Assembly (NCBI GenBank): GCA_018666155.1
Contig: JABJAH010000019.1
Location: forward strand, 1 to 62,525
From: Rhodospirillaceae bacterium
Lineage (GTDB): Bacteria; Pseudomonadota; Alphaproteobacteria; Rhodospirillales; Rhodospirillaceae
Direction: 5' to 3'
DNA: 62,525 nt
In this document: positions 26,723-36,322 of the stretch, one piece after another
Layout: every line of letters starts with the position of its first letter
How positions within the stretch are numbered: the stretch's first letter is position 1
Notes under the pieces: generated by a model
Told to the model about the DNA's origin: nothing
The model's database searches: none
Seen by the model: only the letters and a program-made list of their open reading frames with translations
Program-made: the position numbers and the translations under genes

Positions 26723-28246
26723 ATGTCCAATCAAGATGATCAACTAAAACCATATCTCTGCGATTGGCTTGCTAAACAGGCCGACGCAACGCCCGACGCC
26801 CTTGCGCTTTTTGATTTAGCGACCGGGCGGCAAACCACCTATGGCGAGATGTTCGATCGGTCGCGTCGCATCGCATCCGTGTTAGCGAATCAATTCGGTG
26901 TTGGCCTTGGCGATAGAGTTCTGGTCGTGGCCTACAACTCCACCGATCTCTACGAGGTTCTTTTTGCGTGTTGGCGTATCGGGGCCATCTACATGCCGGT
27001 GAACTGGCGCCTGGTTACATCGGAGATTGTCGCCATTGTGGATGACGCCACACCAGCGTTGATGATTGCCGATCGTGCTTTTGAAGCCACGGTCGGTGAA
27101 TTGGATTTGCCGGTGTTGTGGCGCACGGACGGAGAAGGTAATCCCTTTGAAACGGCAATTGGGGCATCCGAACCTTGGTCCGAGTTTGTAGAACCGGATC
27201 TCGATGCCACCACCAACCTGCTCTACACATCGGGGACAACGGGGCGGCCGAAAGGCGTCATCAGCACTTGGCGCATGCAGGCAATGGCCGTCAACCAAGC
27301 CGCTCATGTCATCCTTGGCAACGCAACGCGCACTCTGACCGCGGCGCCGATGTTCCACACTGCGGGCCTAAACTCCTTTGCCCTGCCGTTGTTTTACTAC
27401 GGCGGCACGGTCCACATCATGCGCCATTGGGACGCCGCTGAGGCGCTGTCCTATTTGTCTGACCCCGAGCTTGGCATCACCCATACCTTAGGCGTTCCGG
27501 TTCAGTTTCAAATGATGACTCAGTGCGACGGCTTTACAGACGCGACATTCCCGACAGTTGTTCGCGCGGGTGTCGGCGGCGCGCCGGTGACAGAAGAGTT
27601 GCTCACGCAGTATCAGCAAAAGGGCCTGATGCTATGCAATTCCTACGGCATGACCGAAGTGTTTGGCGTCGCCACATTGCCGCCGGAAAAGGCTCAGAAA
27701 AAACTTGGCTGCGTTGGGTGGGCAGTGGTCGGCACAGAAATCCGCATTGCTGACGAATTAGATACGCCGGTGCCACATGACACCATCGGTGAAATTCAAA
27801 TCAAAAGTGAGGGCGTGACGCCGGGATATTGGCAAGCACCAGAGCTCACCGCTTCGACCCATACGGCAGACGGCTGGTTCAAAACCGGTGACATGGGACG
27901 TATGGACGACGAGGGAGCGCTCTACGTCGTCGACCGCAAGAAAGACATGTTCATTTCCGGAGGTGAGAACGTCTATCCAGCTGAGGTCGAAAACGTCCTG
28001 GCGTTATTCCCCGAGATCGCGGAATCAGCCGTGATTGGTGTATCTGACGAACAATGGGGTGAAGTCGGTCACGCCGTCGTTGTGCTCAAAGAAGATCATG
28101 TGCTCGATAAAGAAAACGTGCGCGAGCGTTGCTCCGAACACCTGGCACGGTACAAAGTGCCGAAACATGTTTCCTTTGCTGAAAACCTGCCGCGCAGCGC
28201 CCAAGGCAAAGTGCAGAAAAAAGAATTGAAAGAGACCTATGACTGA
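26723..28246 (+). CDS. Acyl-CoA synthetase (AMP-binding, class I adenylate-forming enzyme)
   Basis: 507 residues. The adenylation motif LLYTSGTTGRPKGV lies at 167-180; the downstream NSYGMTEVF (acyl-adenylate site), the GWFKTGDMGRMDDEGALYVVDRKKDM hinge (two motifs) and the C-terminal catalytic lysine in GKVQKKELKE are all present. It activates a carboxylic acid with ATP and CoA; chain length or aromatic preference cannot be read. It is the first gene of an operon in which each stop overlaps the next start (8, 1 and 4 or near bases), indicating one transcript. Confidence 0.92.
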   Translation: MSNQDDQLKPYLCDWLAKQADATPDALALFDLATGRQTTYGEMFDRSRRIASVLANQFGVGLGDRVLVVAYNSTDLYEVLFACWRIGAIYMPVNWRLVTSEIVAIVDDATPALMIADRAFEATVGELDLPVLWRTDGEGNPFETAIGASEPWSEFVEPDLDATTNLLYTSGTTGRPKGVISTWRMQAMAVNQAAHVILGNATRTLTAAPMFHTAGLNSFALPLFYYGGTVHIMRHWDAAEALSYLSDPELGITHTLGVPVQFQMMTQCDGFTDATFPTVVRAGVGGAPVTEELLTQYQQKGLMLCNSYGMTEVFGVATLPPEKAQKKLGCVGWAVVGTEIRIADELDTPVPHDTIGEIQIKSEGVTPGYWQAPELTASTHTADGWFKTGDMGRMDDEGALYVVDRKKDMFISGGENVYPAEVENVLALFPEIAESAVIGVSDEQWGEVGHAVVVLKEDHVLDKENVRERCSEHLARYKVPKHVSFAENLPRSAQGKVQKKELKETYD

Positions 28247-29207
28247 CTCCGTCGCCGAGAAGATCGCCGCAATTAAAAGGCGCCTCGCTATTCCCGCGTT
28301 TGCAGCCCCAATGTTTTTGGTTTCTGGCCCAGACTTGGTGATTGCAGCGTGTAAGGCGGGAGTCATCGGATCTTTCCCGACGATGAATGCTCGGCCTATC
28401 TCCGCTTTGGAGGAGTGGTTCGAGCGAATCACCAAAGAACTCGCCGAAGCAGAGCAGGCCAATCCAGGAACGACGGCACCATGGGCCGCCAATATCATTT
28501 GTCATTCCACGTCGAAACGCTTCAACGAAGATTTCGCACTGCTGCAGCAGTACAAGCCCGAAATCGTCATCACCGCGCTTGGCTCGCCCAAGCGTGTTGT
28601 TGAAAAAGTGCATGGCTACGGCGGCTTGGTTTTTGCCGACGTCAACTCCGTGGCCTACGCCAAGAAAGCCGTGGATGCGGGGGCCGATGGACTGGTGTTG
28701 GTATCAGCCGGGGCCGGCGGACACACAGGATTTGTCACCGGCTTTGCTTTTGTACCAGCGATCCGATCCTTCTTTGACGGACCAATTATTCTGGGCGGCG
28801 GTATTGTTGATGGTGCCGGCATCCGCGCTGCTGAAGTTTTAGGGGCTGACTTTGGTTACCTCGGAACACGGTTCATCGCGACGGAAGAAAGTCTCGCGCC
28901 GGAGAGTTATCGCGACATGCTGGTCGCCGCGACGGAAGAAGACGTCATGTTGACGGCTCATTTTACGGGTGTCCCGGCGAACTATCTCAAAACATCGATC
29001 ATCGCTGCGGGGCTCGATCCCGATACATTGAAAGCCCGCAAAGACAAAAGTTTTGAAGGCCGTCACGACGGGCCGGAGAACAACAAGGCCTGGCGAGACA
29101 TTTGGTCCGCAGGACAGGGTGTGCGGGCGGTCGACAAAATTCAACCCGCCGCAACGTTGATTGCTCAACTTAAGGCCGAATACGAAACTGCAAAAGCTAA
29201 GCCGTAA
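28239..29207 (+). CDS. Nitronate monooxygenase-family FMN enzyme
   Basis: 322 residues of the NMO/2-nitropropane dioxygenase TIM-barrel family. The FMN-phosphate motif is SAGAGGHTGF with LGGGIVDGAGIRAAEVLGADFGYLGTRF downstream, and the N-terminus IPAFAAPMFLVSGPDLVIAACKAG is the family start. Members oxidise alkyl nitronates or, in related enzymes, act as enoyl reductases. Its start lies inside the stop of the acyl-CoA synthetase gene (8-base overlap), so they are translationally coupled. Whether the substrate is a nitro-acid or an unsaturated acyl-CoA cannot be read. Confidence 0.9.
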   Translation: MTDSVAEKIAAIKRRLAIPAFAAPMFLVSGPDLVIAACKAGVIGSFPTMNARPISALEEWFERITKELAEAEQANPGTTAPWAANIICHSTSKRFNEDFALLQQYKPEIVITALGSPKRVVEKVHGYGGLVFADVNSVAYAKKAVDAGADGLVLVSAGAGGHTGFVTGFAFVPAIRSFFDGPIILGGGIVDGAGIRAAEVLGADFGYLGTRFIATEESLAPESYRDMLVAATEEDVMLTAHFTGVPANYLKTSIIAAGLDPDTLKARKDKSFEGRHDGPENNKAWRDIWSAGQGVRAVDKIQPAATLIAQLKAEYETAKAKP

Positions 29208-29596
29208 TGGAAAAACCGCCGCCCATCAAAGCCCGCGACCTGCTCGGCGGGGAAGCCATTGGCTTCGACGAAGACACCGGAGTCGGCAAGGTGCGCTACA
29301 TTCCTGATGAAGGTCTGATGAACCCAGCCGGCACGGTACTCGGCGGATATTTATCTGCCATGCTGGATGACGTCGCCGGAATGGCGACCTGGTACGCGGG
29401 TGGGAAACGAATGTTTGCAACAGCGCAGATGTCGACATCTTTTTTACGTGCCGCCAAGCTCGGAGAGCCGCTAATTGGTGAGTCCACAGTCACCGGTCAC
29501 GGCAAACGGCAAGCATTTGCTGAGGCGACCCTCTCGCGTGAATCCGACGGCCGGATCATTGCCAAGGCAACATTGGTACAAACGTTTTTAGACTGA
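29207..29596 (+). CDS. PaaI-type hotdog thioesterase
   Basis: 129 residues, hotdog fold. The core [26 protein letters not shown] is the PaaI/YbgC-like helix-loop with the conserved Gly-Gly-x-Asp-type site, and the second half ([33 protein letters not shown]) is typical. It should hydrolyse an acyl-CoA. The ATG overlaps the preceding stop (TAATG). Co-occurrence with an acyl-CoA synthetase suggests release or recycling of a stalled CoA ester. Confidence 0.86.
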   Translation: MEKPPPIKARDLLGGEAIGFDEDTGVGKVRYIPDEGLMNPAGTVLGGYLSAMLDDVAGMATWYAGGKRMFATAQMSTSFLRAAKLGEPLIGESTVTGHGKRQAFAEATLSRESDGRIIAKATLVQTFLD

Positions 29597-29625
29597 TGTC
29601 TTCGATATTCTTTAGGAGAACTGAT

Positions 29626-30378
29626 ATGCGATCAATCTTCCGTTCGATAACAACGTCTCTATTCATTGTTCTCATCGGTTTAAGCCCAGCACGTGCTGAG
29701 ATCATCGCGGTGATTGGAACCGGCATGATGGGCAGTTCAATGGGAGTGCGCCTAGCCGAACAAGGACACACCGTTGTGTATGGATCTCGCTCACCGAACA
29801 GCGAAAGAATTCAGGCTTTGTTGAAACGAACAGGACCAGAGGCCACCGCCGTATCTCAGCCTGATGCGGCTGAGCAGGCAGAGATCGTTGTTCTCGCCGT
29901 GCCACGCGCCGTTGCTGAAAAGGTAGTGGCTCAGCTCAAGCCAAGTTTATCTGGCAAACTTGTTTTGGACCTTGGCAATTCGGTCAAAGGCGGTGACGAC
30001 GGATTACCCCAATATATAGACGGCCCGTCTTTGGGTGAAAAAGTACAAGATATGATTCCCGATGCGCGCGTGGTCAAAGCCTTTAATACGGTTGGTTTTC
30101 ACGTCGTTGCCAATCCCGGTCGCGCCGGTGGTCGGGTGAGCGTGCCGGTTGCGGGCAATGATGAAGCAGCAAAAGCCTGGGTGATGGACTTGGCAGAAAG
30201 TTTCGGTTTCGACGCGATGGATGTCGGGCCGATCCGTGTTTCACGAATCCTGGAGGGGATGTCCGCGCTCTATCGCGTGCCCCACTTCGCCGGACGCAAA
30301 GAGGATACGTTCGAGTATTACCTGCGCCGGGTTGCAGAGCCGCCTCTAGAAGAAACAAAAGCGCTTAGGGGCGAGTAA
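29626..30378 (+). CDS. Exported F420/NADP-oxidoreductase-like Rossmann protein
   Basis: 250 residues. Start is ATG 29626, preceded by a clear AGGAG at the right distance; ATG 29596 overlapping the previous stop has none. Residues 1-24 look like a signal peptide ([10 protein letters not shown] core, ARA cleavage), followed at once by a Rossmann dinucleotide motif [10 protein letters not shown] (31-40) and the NADP-selective [11 protein letters not shown]. The family (F420-dependent NADP reductase, NPD) includes FRD-type and short-chain oxidoreductases, normally cytoplasmic. A signal peptide abutting a NADP-binding fold is unusual. Later segments ([35 protein letters not shown]) match the family. 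Last gene of the operon. Confidence 0.82.
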   Translation: MRSIFRSITTSLFIVLIGLSPARAEIIAVIGTGMMGSSMGVRLAEQGHTVVYGSRSPNSERIQALLKRTGPEATAVSQPDAAEQAEIVVLAVPRAVAEKVVAQLKPSLSGKLVLDLGNSVKGGDDGLPQYIDGPSLGEKVQDMIPDARVVKAFNTVGFHVVANPGRAGGRVSVPVAGNDEAAKAWVMDLAESFGFDAMDVGPIRVSRILEGMSALYRVPHFAGRKEDTFEYYLRRVAEPPLEETKALRGE

Positions 30379-30396
30379 AACTTATCGGCGTTGGCG

Positions 30397-30606
30397 TTAC
30401 CCAGGAACGTCAAACCCCGCATCGCGGATCGCTTCCTCGACCTGGCCCTGAATAATAATCGCAGGGTCAAACTCCACTTCCACATTGGCACCTTCGAGGG
30501 AGGCCGTTGCAACGCAGACGCCGTCGCATGCGCAGAGCGCTTTTTCAACACTCGACGTACAGCCGCCGCACGTCATACCCTCAACGGGGATGAGAACTTT
30601 TTCCAT
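30397..30606 (-). CDS. copZ: CopZ-like copper chaperone (HMA domain)
   Basis: A single heavy-metal-associated domain of 69 residues. GMTCGGC with Cys13 and Cys16 binds Cu(I); the ferredoxin-like fold continues to the end. Start ATG 30606 gives the normal length; frame open to 30627 is not needed. It lies 31 bases after copA in the leftward direction, so both are one operon. It would deliver cytoplasmic Cu(I) to the CopA ATPase. No CueR/CsoR regulator is in the neighbourhood. Confidence 0.9.
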   Translation of the reverse strand: MEKVLIPVEGMTCGGCTSSVEKALCACDGVCVATASLEGANVEVEFDPAIIIQGQVEEAIRDAGFDVPG

Positions 30607-30637
30607 GGCTAAAACCCCTAAAAACAAGCCGTGTGTC

Positions 30638-33052
30638 TTAGTCTAAAACCGGTCGCCAGCGGCGCAACAACAAGGCATTGGAGACAACGCTGACGCTCGA
30701 CGCTGCCATCGCCGCGCCAGCAATAGCCGGACTTAAGTAACCAAGCGCCGCTAATGGAATGCCAACGACATTGTAGATAAACGCCCAAAACAAATTCTGT
30801 TGAATCTTACGCCAAGTGGCGCGGCTAATCCCCAATGCCGCGGCGACCAATCGCGGATCAGGGCGCATCAACGTAATCGCAGCAGTTTCCATGGCGACAT
30901 CGGTTCCCGTGCCCATGGCAATACCAACATCTGCAACGGCCAACGCCGGCGCGTCGTTGATCCCATCTCCAACCATGGCAACGACGTGATTCTCTGCGTG
31001 TAAGGCCGAGATAGCCGCCGCCTTATCATCGGGACGGACGCCACCACGTGCATTTTCAATCCCGACCGTCTTAGCAACCGCGTTTGCGACCGCTAGTGCG
31101 TCACCGGACAAAAGGTGCGACGTGATACCAAGCCGTTTTAGAACAGAGACAGCTGACTTGGCTTCATCGCGTATGGGGTCAGCTAAGGCGAAGAGCGCGG
31201 ACAAAGACTCATCGACCGCCATCCATATTACGGTATGTGCGTTTTGTTCCCACGCTGACGATGGAGCAGTACCGGACGATGTTTCGATGTTTGATTCGGC
31301 CATGAACGCGTGATTGCCGAGGTGAATTACGCGATCGTTTACGGTGCCAGTGATACCGCGGCCTGTGATGCTTTGAAAGTCAGTCACGGAGGAAAGCGAA
31401 ACGTCTTTCTGTTCGGCGAGGGACAAGATTGCTTTCGCCAAAGGATGTTCACTGCCGCTTTGCACGGAGGCCGCCAAGGCGATTAACTCAGACTCATCAC
31501 CATGTATCACATGAAAATCAACAACAGCAGGATGCCCTTTGGTTAGAGTGCCGGTCTTGTCGAAGATCACCGTGTCAACACGATGCGCACGCTCTAACGC
31601 TTCAACGTCTTTAATTAATATTCCTGCGCGGGCTGCTGCCCCTGTCCCGGTAACAATCGCCGTCGGTGTCGCAAGACCAAGCGCGCACGGACAGGCGATG
31701 ACCAAAACGGATACGGCTGCGACCAACGCTTGTTCAATGGTCCCACCAGAGACAAGCCAGCCGATGAAGGAAACGGAGGCAATGCCGATGACAACGGGAA
31801 CAAATACGGCAGCAACTTTGTCGATCAAACGTTGAACCGGTGCTTTACCGCTTTGTGCGTTTTCCACCAGTTTAATGATACGCGAGAGCATGGAGTCAGC
31901 GCCGACACGAGTCGTTCGGATCGTCAGCAAGCCTGTTCCGTTGATCGCTCCGCCGGTGACTGAGTCGCTGATGCTTTTTTCCACCGGTAAACTTTCACCG
32001 GTAAGCAAAGACTCATCAACGGCAGAGTCACCGTCCTCGATTACCCCATCAACAGGGATTTTTTCGCCGGGACGGACGATGACGATGTCACCGGCAATAA
32101 CCTGATCGACGAGAACTTCAACAACGTCACCATCGCGACGGACGCGTGCGACGTCTGGCCGCAGAGTCATGAGCGCACGTATCGCTGCGGTCGTCCCCCA
32201 CTTGGCGCGCGCTTCTAAAACTTTGCCCAACAACACCAACGTAATGATGACGGCCGAGGCTTCGAAATACAGCTGTCCGGTCGCTGCGTTACCGAGAGTG
32301 GCGAGAAGATACAGGCTGTATCCAAAAGCTGCGGTCGTCCCCATAACGACGAGCACGTCCATGTTGCCGGACCTCGCACGCACAACGTTCCAAGCGCCGC
32401 GATAAAAACGCGCACCGGCGAACACTTGAACCGGCAGTGCTAACGCGAGTTCAGTCCAAGGTGAGAGATGGAAACCCGCACCAGTAAAATGCGCGCCCAT
32501 CTGCGCAACCAAGGGCAGGGTGAGCACTGCGGCAAAAGCGAGTGTTAGGTAATCTTTGAGCAAAGCCTTTTGTTTTTTATCTTTAACATCCGCGGCAGTT
32601 TCATTGGAAACTTTGCGCGCTGTGAATCCGGCTTTGGATATTGCATCTGCAAGAACCTCAAACGTTACTGTTCCCTTGGGTGCGGAAACAGAAGCGCCTT
32701 CGATGGCGAAATTGACGGCGGCATAGGAAACGCCTGGAACTCGCAACAGAGCTTTTTCAGACCGTGTCGCGCATGCAGCGCACGTCATGCCATCGAGGGC
32801 GAAGACGAATTCGTCATCGGGAACAGAAAATCCCGTGCGCCCGACCGCAGCGACAACATCGAGAACAGAGACTTGATCCGGGTCGACATCGATAGTCGCC
32901 TGTTCGAGGGCAAAGTTAACCGACGCCGACTCAATGCCCGGCACGTGCAACAACGCCTTTTCCAAACGCGTCGAACAGGCTGCACAAGTCATCCCTTCAA
33001 TAGGGAGCCGGAGAGATGCTGTTTTTGAATCGGAGAGGGAGGTATCAGGCAT
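30638..33052 (-). CDS. copA: Cu(I)-translocating P1B-type ATPase
   Basis: 804-residue copper exporter of the inner membrane. Two N-terminal metal-binding domains carry GMTCAAC (20-26 and around 90). The membrane copper site is CPC at 454-456, the phosphorylated aspartate is Asp498 in DKTGTLTKG, and the ATP-binding [10 protein letters not shown] and TGES actuator motifs are present. Eight membrane helices fit P1B-1. It exports Cu(I) to the periplasm. Start is ATG at 33052 ([10 protein letters not shown]); 8 more residues upstream are possible. Follows in leftward order after the disrupted phosphatase. Confidence 0.95.
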   Translation of the reverse strand: MPDTSLSDSKTASLRLPIEGMTCAACSTRLEKALLHVPGIESASVNFALEQATIDVDPDQVSVLDVVAAVGRTGFSVPDDEFVFALDGMTCAACATRSEKALLRVPGVSYAAVNFAIEGASVSAPKGTVTFEVLADAISKAGFTARKVSNETAADVKDKKQKALLKDYLTLAFAAVLTLPLVAQMGAHFTGAGFHLSPWTELALALPVQVFAGARFYRGAWNVVRARSGNMDVLVVMGTTAAFGYSLYLLATLGNAATGQLYFEASAVIITLVLLGKVLEARAKWGTTAAIRALMTLRPDVARVRRDGDVVEVLVDQVIAGDIVIVRPGEKIPVDGVIEDGDSAVDESLLTGESLPVEKSISDSVTGGAINGTGLLTIRTTRVGADSMLSRIIKLVENAQSGKAPVQRLIDKVAAVFVPVVIGIASVSFIGWLVSGGTIEQALVAAVSVLVIACPCALGLATPTAIVTGTGAAARAGILIKDVEALERAHRVDTVIFDKTGTLTKGHPAVVDFHVIHGDESELIALAASVQSGSEHPLAKAILSLAEQKDVSLSSVTDFQSITGRGITGTVNDRVIHLGNHAFMAESNIETSSGTAPSSAWEQNAHTVIWMAVDESLSALFALADPIRDEAKSAVSVLKRLGITSHLLSGDALAVANAVAKTVGIENARGGVRPDDKAAAISALHAENHVVAMVGDGINDAPALAVADVGIAMGTGTDVAMETAAITLMRPDPRLVAAALGISRATWRKIQQNLFWAFIYNVVGIPLAALGYLSPAIAGAAMAASSVSVVSNALLLRRWRPVLD

Positions 33053-33085
33053 GCCATCTATATGAGGCTTCCACAAGCTGGAAGG

Positions 33086-33674
33086 TCAAGGGGCGGTGTT
33101 TTCCTCAGTGCGGACTGGATCAACCGGCGTGATTCGCCAATGACTGCTGTGTTCTCCCGGCGGGTCAAAGCGAAATGGCACACAATTGGCCGCACGTGCA
33201 TCGGGTAAGGCGCATAAAACCTGGGCAAATGCGCGATAGACACCACCGTGGCAAACGATCAACACCGGGGCGGGGTAACGTGTCAGCACTTCATCAAGCG
33301 CATTGATGATGCGGGTAGTGAAATCAGACACCGGCTCCATTCCTTCGAGGTCTGCGTCGACAAATCCGGAAAACCACTGCCGGCCTTCATGGGGGCCGAA
33401 AGCTCGCTCGATCAGACCCGCGTGACGGGAAACCGACAGACCGAGGATCCGATTCACGATCTCTGCCGTTTCAAAGGCGCGTTTCAGGGGGCTAGTGACA
33501 ATTCGGGATAGGCCCTGGCCGTTCCGCCGAACTGGCCTGATCGCGACCCGTGTCATTGAGAGCGGTATCCGTCTGGCCCTGGGCCAGCCGGTTCTTGTTC
33601 CAGTCCGTCTCGCCATGGCGAAGAAAGAAAAAGGGCACCCGGGGCAAAGCCGCAAGTGTGTCTTGGATGTCCAT
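33086..33674 (-). pseudogene. Histidine phosphatase (phosphoglycerate-mutase family), frameshifted
   Basis: The protein is split between two frames. From ATG 33674 the first frame gives FFFLRHGETDWN (catalytic His20) to about LNDTGRDQA and then stops after NCH. The second frame, shifted by +1, carries the rest: LSRIVTSPLKRAFETAEIV, IERAFGPHEGRQW and VCHGGVYRAF with the second catalytic histidine, ending at 33086. The junction lies about 33520-33535. Between the last RDQA-like and the SRIVTS-like motif only about seven residues remain, where relatives have about eleven, consistent with loss of around eleven bases, not just one. Either a recent inactivation or a sequencing/assembly error. Confidence 0.8.
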
Positions 33675-33740
33675 AAGATTGGGTACTTAGATGTATATCA
33701 ATGTATTTAAAATAATAAATACAGTAGTTTGCTAGAAATA

Positions 33741-34847
33741 TTATTCGCGATCTTGAGATCCGCTACTACCCGTATCGTCGCTTCTGGGATCCGGATGAAC
33801 CTCTGAGACCGCCGCCTCTTCGCTGTGATCGGGCTTAAATGTGCCGCCGCGTTTGGCCAACACTTCCTCAATATCGAGGACATTCGGATCACGATCTGCA
33901 GTTAAAGGGCGCATGGCTTTTGGACGAGTGAGCCTGCTGACCACGTCATCCAGTTGCTCGAGGTCGGAATAGGACAGGGACAGGACACCCCCCTGACCGT
34001 CAAAGCTGATATCGACCTTGAGGCCGAGCACCTCTTCAAGCCGGGTTTCGAGATCGCGGGTATCCGCATTCTTGGCTGAAGGCGCCGTTTCGGCCTCTGT
34101 ACTACGCGGACGGCCCAGTTTTCCGTGCTTTTTCACCAGTTTCTCGACCTGGCGGACCGATAAGCCTTTGGCCACGATCTGCTTGGCCAGGGCACCGGCA
34201 TCGGTCACCCCGATCAGCGCGCGGGCATGTCCCATGGACAGGGAGCCCTGATCCAACAAGTGTTTCACGCTCTCGGGCAAGACCAGAAGGCGGATCATGT
34301 TGGCCACATGGCCGCGGCTTTTGCCGAGCACTTCGGCCAGCGCCTCTTGGGTGTGACCAAATTCATCGGCCAGGCGCTGATAGCCCTCAGCCTCTTCCAG
34401 TGGGGTTAAATCTGCGCGCTGCAGATTCTCCACCAGGGCCACTTCGAGGACCTCGGTATCGGTAAAATCTTTAATGATTACAGGGACTTGATGAACTTGT
34501 GCCCGTTGCGCAGCGCGCCAGCGCCGCTCACCGGCGATGATCTCATAAGTGCCGTCGGGCGCGGCCCGGACTAGGAGGGGCTGCAATACACCCTTGTCCC
34601 GTATGGACGCTGCAAGCTCTTCGATCTGCTTGCCGTCAAACACCCGCCGGGGCTGAAACCGCGACGGGGCCATATGCTCGACGGGCAGCTCAGTGAGGCC
34701 GGTAGTCAGCGGTTTTGAGCCAGATTCCGTTGATTCAGGCGTTGACGGTGAGGCATCTGCGGCTTTGACCGGGGCATCCTCAGCGGCTTCTCCGAACAGG
34801 GCATCGAGGCCCCGACCGAGGCTTTGGCGTGGCTTATTGGCGCTCAT
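33741..34847 (-). CDS. parB: Chromosome-partitioning protein ParB
   Basis: 368 residues. The CTP-binding/N-terminal domain has the GERRWRAAQ motif; the central helix-turn-helix (TQEALAEVLGKSRGHVANMIRLL) recognises parS; the C-terminal SLSYSDLEQLDDVVSRL dimerises. N-terminal RQSLGRGLDALFG is the ParA-interacting segment. ParB binds parS and spreads, loading SMC. Three exact parS palindromes lie 1.4-2.1 kb away. The start overlaps the parA stop by four bases (ATGA). Confidence 0.96.
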   Translation of the reverse strand: MSANKPRQSLGRGLDALFGEAAEDAPVKAADASPSTPESTESGSKPLTTGLTELPVEHMAPSRFQPRRVFDGKQIEELAASIRDKGVLQPLLVRAAPDGTYEIIAGERRWRAAQRAQVHQVPVIIKDFTDTEVLEVALVENLQRADLTPLEEAEGYQRLADEFGHTQEALAEVLGKSRGHVANMIRLLVLPESVKHLLDQGSLSMGHARALIGVTDAGALAKQIVAKGLSVRQVEKLVKKHGKLGRPRSTEAETAPSAKNADTRDLETRLEEVLGLKVDISFDGQGGVLSLSYSDLEQLDDVVSRLTRPKAMRPLTADRDPNVLDIEEVLAKRGGTFKPDHSEEAAVSEVHPDPRSDDTGSSGSQDRE

Positions 34848-35677
34848 GCCGCAAGGGCCTGTTCGCGCTTGAGCACTTCACCCGCAAGATTGAGGTAGGC
34901 CTGTGCCCCCTTGGACTGGAAATCATACAGAAGCACTGGTTTTCCGTGGGATGGGGCCTCTGAAACCCGCACATTTCTAGGAATAACCGTGGTGTAGACC
35001 TTGTCGCCAAAGAAGCCGCGGACATCGGACTCAACCATTTCTGACAGGTTGTTACGTTTGTCGACCATGGTCAGGACGATACCCTGAATCTCGAGGGTGG
35101 GGTTGAAGGATTGGCGCACTCGCTCAATTGTTTTCACCAACTGGCTGACCCCTTCGAGAGCCAAGAACTCGACCTGGAGCGGCACCAACACCGCATCGGC
35201 GGCCACCCACGCATTCAAAGTGAGTAGCCCCAGAGACGGCGGGCAATCAATCAGAACATAATCATAGGACGTAGCCGAGCCGGACAGAGCGGAACGCAAG
35301 CGTTTCTCGCGGTTTTCAATATCAACGAGCTCAAGCTCAGCGCCAGCAAGATCAACCCCTGACGGCGCAATGCTGAGGTTGGGCACCTTGGTTAAGACAG
35401 CTGCCTCATCAAGGCCAGCGTCACCCATCAGCACATGATAGGTGTTGGTCGCGCGGTCTTTGGCGGGAATGCCCAAGCTGGTAGAGGCGTTGCCCTGGGG
35501 ATCGAGATCAACGATCAGGACTCTCTTATCGACCGCGGCCAGGGCCGTTGCCAGATTGACGGCCGTGGTGGTTTTACCAACGCCGCCTTTCTGATTTGAG
35601 ATCGCAAGGACGCGTGGCGAAGCGCCCGGGTCAGACCGATGGGCTTGAGGGGGAATGGATTCGATCGGACTGGACAC
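34844..35677 (-). CDS. parA: Chromosome-partitioning ATPase ParA (Soj)
   Basis: 277 residues. The deviant Walker A is KGGVGKTTTA, preceded by a 22-residue N-terminal tail; the Walker B is YDYVLIDCPPSLG. ParA moves ParB-parS complexes. The chosen ATG at 35677 lies inside rsmG and gives a 47-base overlap; no later in-frame start precedes the P-loop, so the overlap is real. Long overlap of rsmG and parA suggests tight co-translation. Confidence 0.95.
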   Translation of the reverse strand: MSSPIESIPPQAHRSDPGASPRVLAISNQKGGVGKTTTAVNLATALAAVDKRVLIVDLDPQGNASTSLGIPAKDRATNTYHVLMGDAGLDEAAVLTKVPNLSIAPSGVDLAGAELELVDIENREKRLRSALSGSATSYDYVLIDCPPSLGLLTLNAWVAADAVLVPLQVEFLALEGVSQLVKTIERVRQSFNPTLEIQGIVLTMVDKRNNLSEMVESDVRGFFGDKVYTTVIPRNVRVSEAPSHGKPVLLYDFQSKGAQAYLNLAGEVLKREQALAA

Positions 35678-36308
35678 TGGACACCTCGCACACGCTCAAC
35701 ACACTACCTCGCGGATCGGTACTGCTGGGTTGCCGATCCACCTTCATATTCCATATTTTGTGTGCCTCGGTCAATTCATCCCCTACATGTTGTCCCTTTA
35801 AGTAAATATGCTGGGTGTCCGGTCCGGAGAAGGGGCGCGCGTATCCGAGCAATTTATCCAATGGTGCCAAGGCCCTGGCGGTTATGACATCGGCAATAAA
35901 CGGTTTCACCGTCTCAATTCTATTATTATGAATTTTTATAGAAACAGCCGTTTGTTCGGCGACAGTCTGTAAAAATGACACTTTTTTGCCCGTCGATTCG
36001 ATTAGATGAACCTCTGGGATGCCCATAATAGCAAGCACAAGGCCTGGGAAACCGGCCCCAGACCCCAGATCGACCAATACTTTTGTGTCTTTTTGGATCA
36101 GCGGAAACAGCTGGGCGGAATCCAGCATGTGGCGGTGCCAGACATCCTCCAGCGTAGAGCGGGCCACCAGATTCATCCGGCTATTCCAGTCCGCTAGAAC
36201 ATCCGCATAGATATGCAAGCGTTCCATTGTTTCACGTGAAACACCGGTGGCGGTCTGAAAATCATCTGCAGAGAACGCTGTTTGTTTCACGTGAAACAAT
36301 CCTGACAT
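35631..36308 (-). CDS. rsmG: 16S rRNA (guanine-527-N7)-methyltransferase RsmG
   Basis: 225 residues. The SAM-binding motif is VLVDLGSGAGFPGL, followed by LIESTGKKVSFLQTV and the VITARALAPLDKLL segment, as in GidB/RsmG. It methylates G527 of 16S rRNA. The start at ATG 36308 fits the family; an open frame reaches 36458 with no similarity and would overlap the exporter gene. Unusually, codons 4-9 and 22-27 are two complete parS sites, so the encoded LFHVKQ and GVSRET are constrained by partition. Overlaps parA by 47 bases. Confidence 0.94.
   Translation of the reverse strand: MSGLFHVKQTAFSADDFQTATGVSRETMERLHIYADVLADWNSRMNLVARSTLEDVWHRHMLDSAQLFPLIQKDTKVLVDLGSGAGFPGLVLAIMGIPEVHLIESTGKKVSFLQTVAEQTAVSIKIHNNRIETVKPFIADVITARALAPLDKLLGYARPFSGPDTQHIYLKGQHVGDELTEAHKIWNMKVDRQPSSTDPRGSVLSVCEVSSVQSDRIHSPSSPSV
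36228..36243. promoter_or_regulatory. parS site (inside rsmG codons 22-27)
   Basis: Perfect 16-bp palindrome TGTTTCACGTGAAACA, identical to the bacterial parS consensus. It overlaps the rsmG reading frame. One of three exact copies within 740 bases. Confidence 0.95.
36283..36298. promoter_or_regulatory. parS site (inside rsmG codons 4-9)
   Basis: Second exact TGTTTCACGTGAAACA, 55 bases from the first (start to start), also within rsmG. ParB loads here and slides as a CTP-dependent clamp (established for the family). Confidence 0.95.
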
Positions 36309-36322
36309 CTTATCTGGGGTGG

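Noticed and set aside
33492..33674. Stand-alone 60-residue protein containing RHG motif
   Set aside because: It is the 5' part of the frameshifted histidine phosphatase, not a separate small protein.
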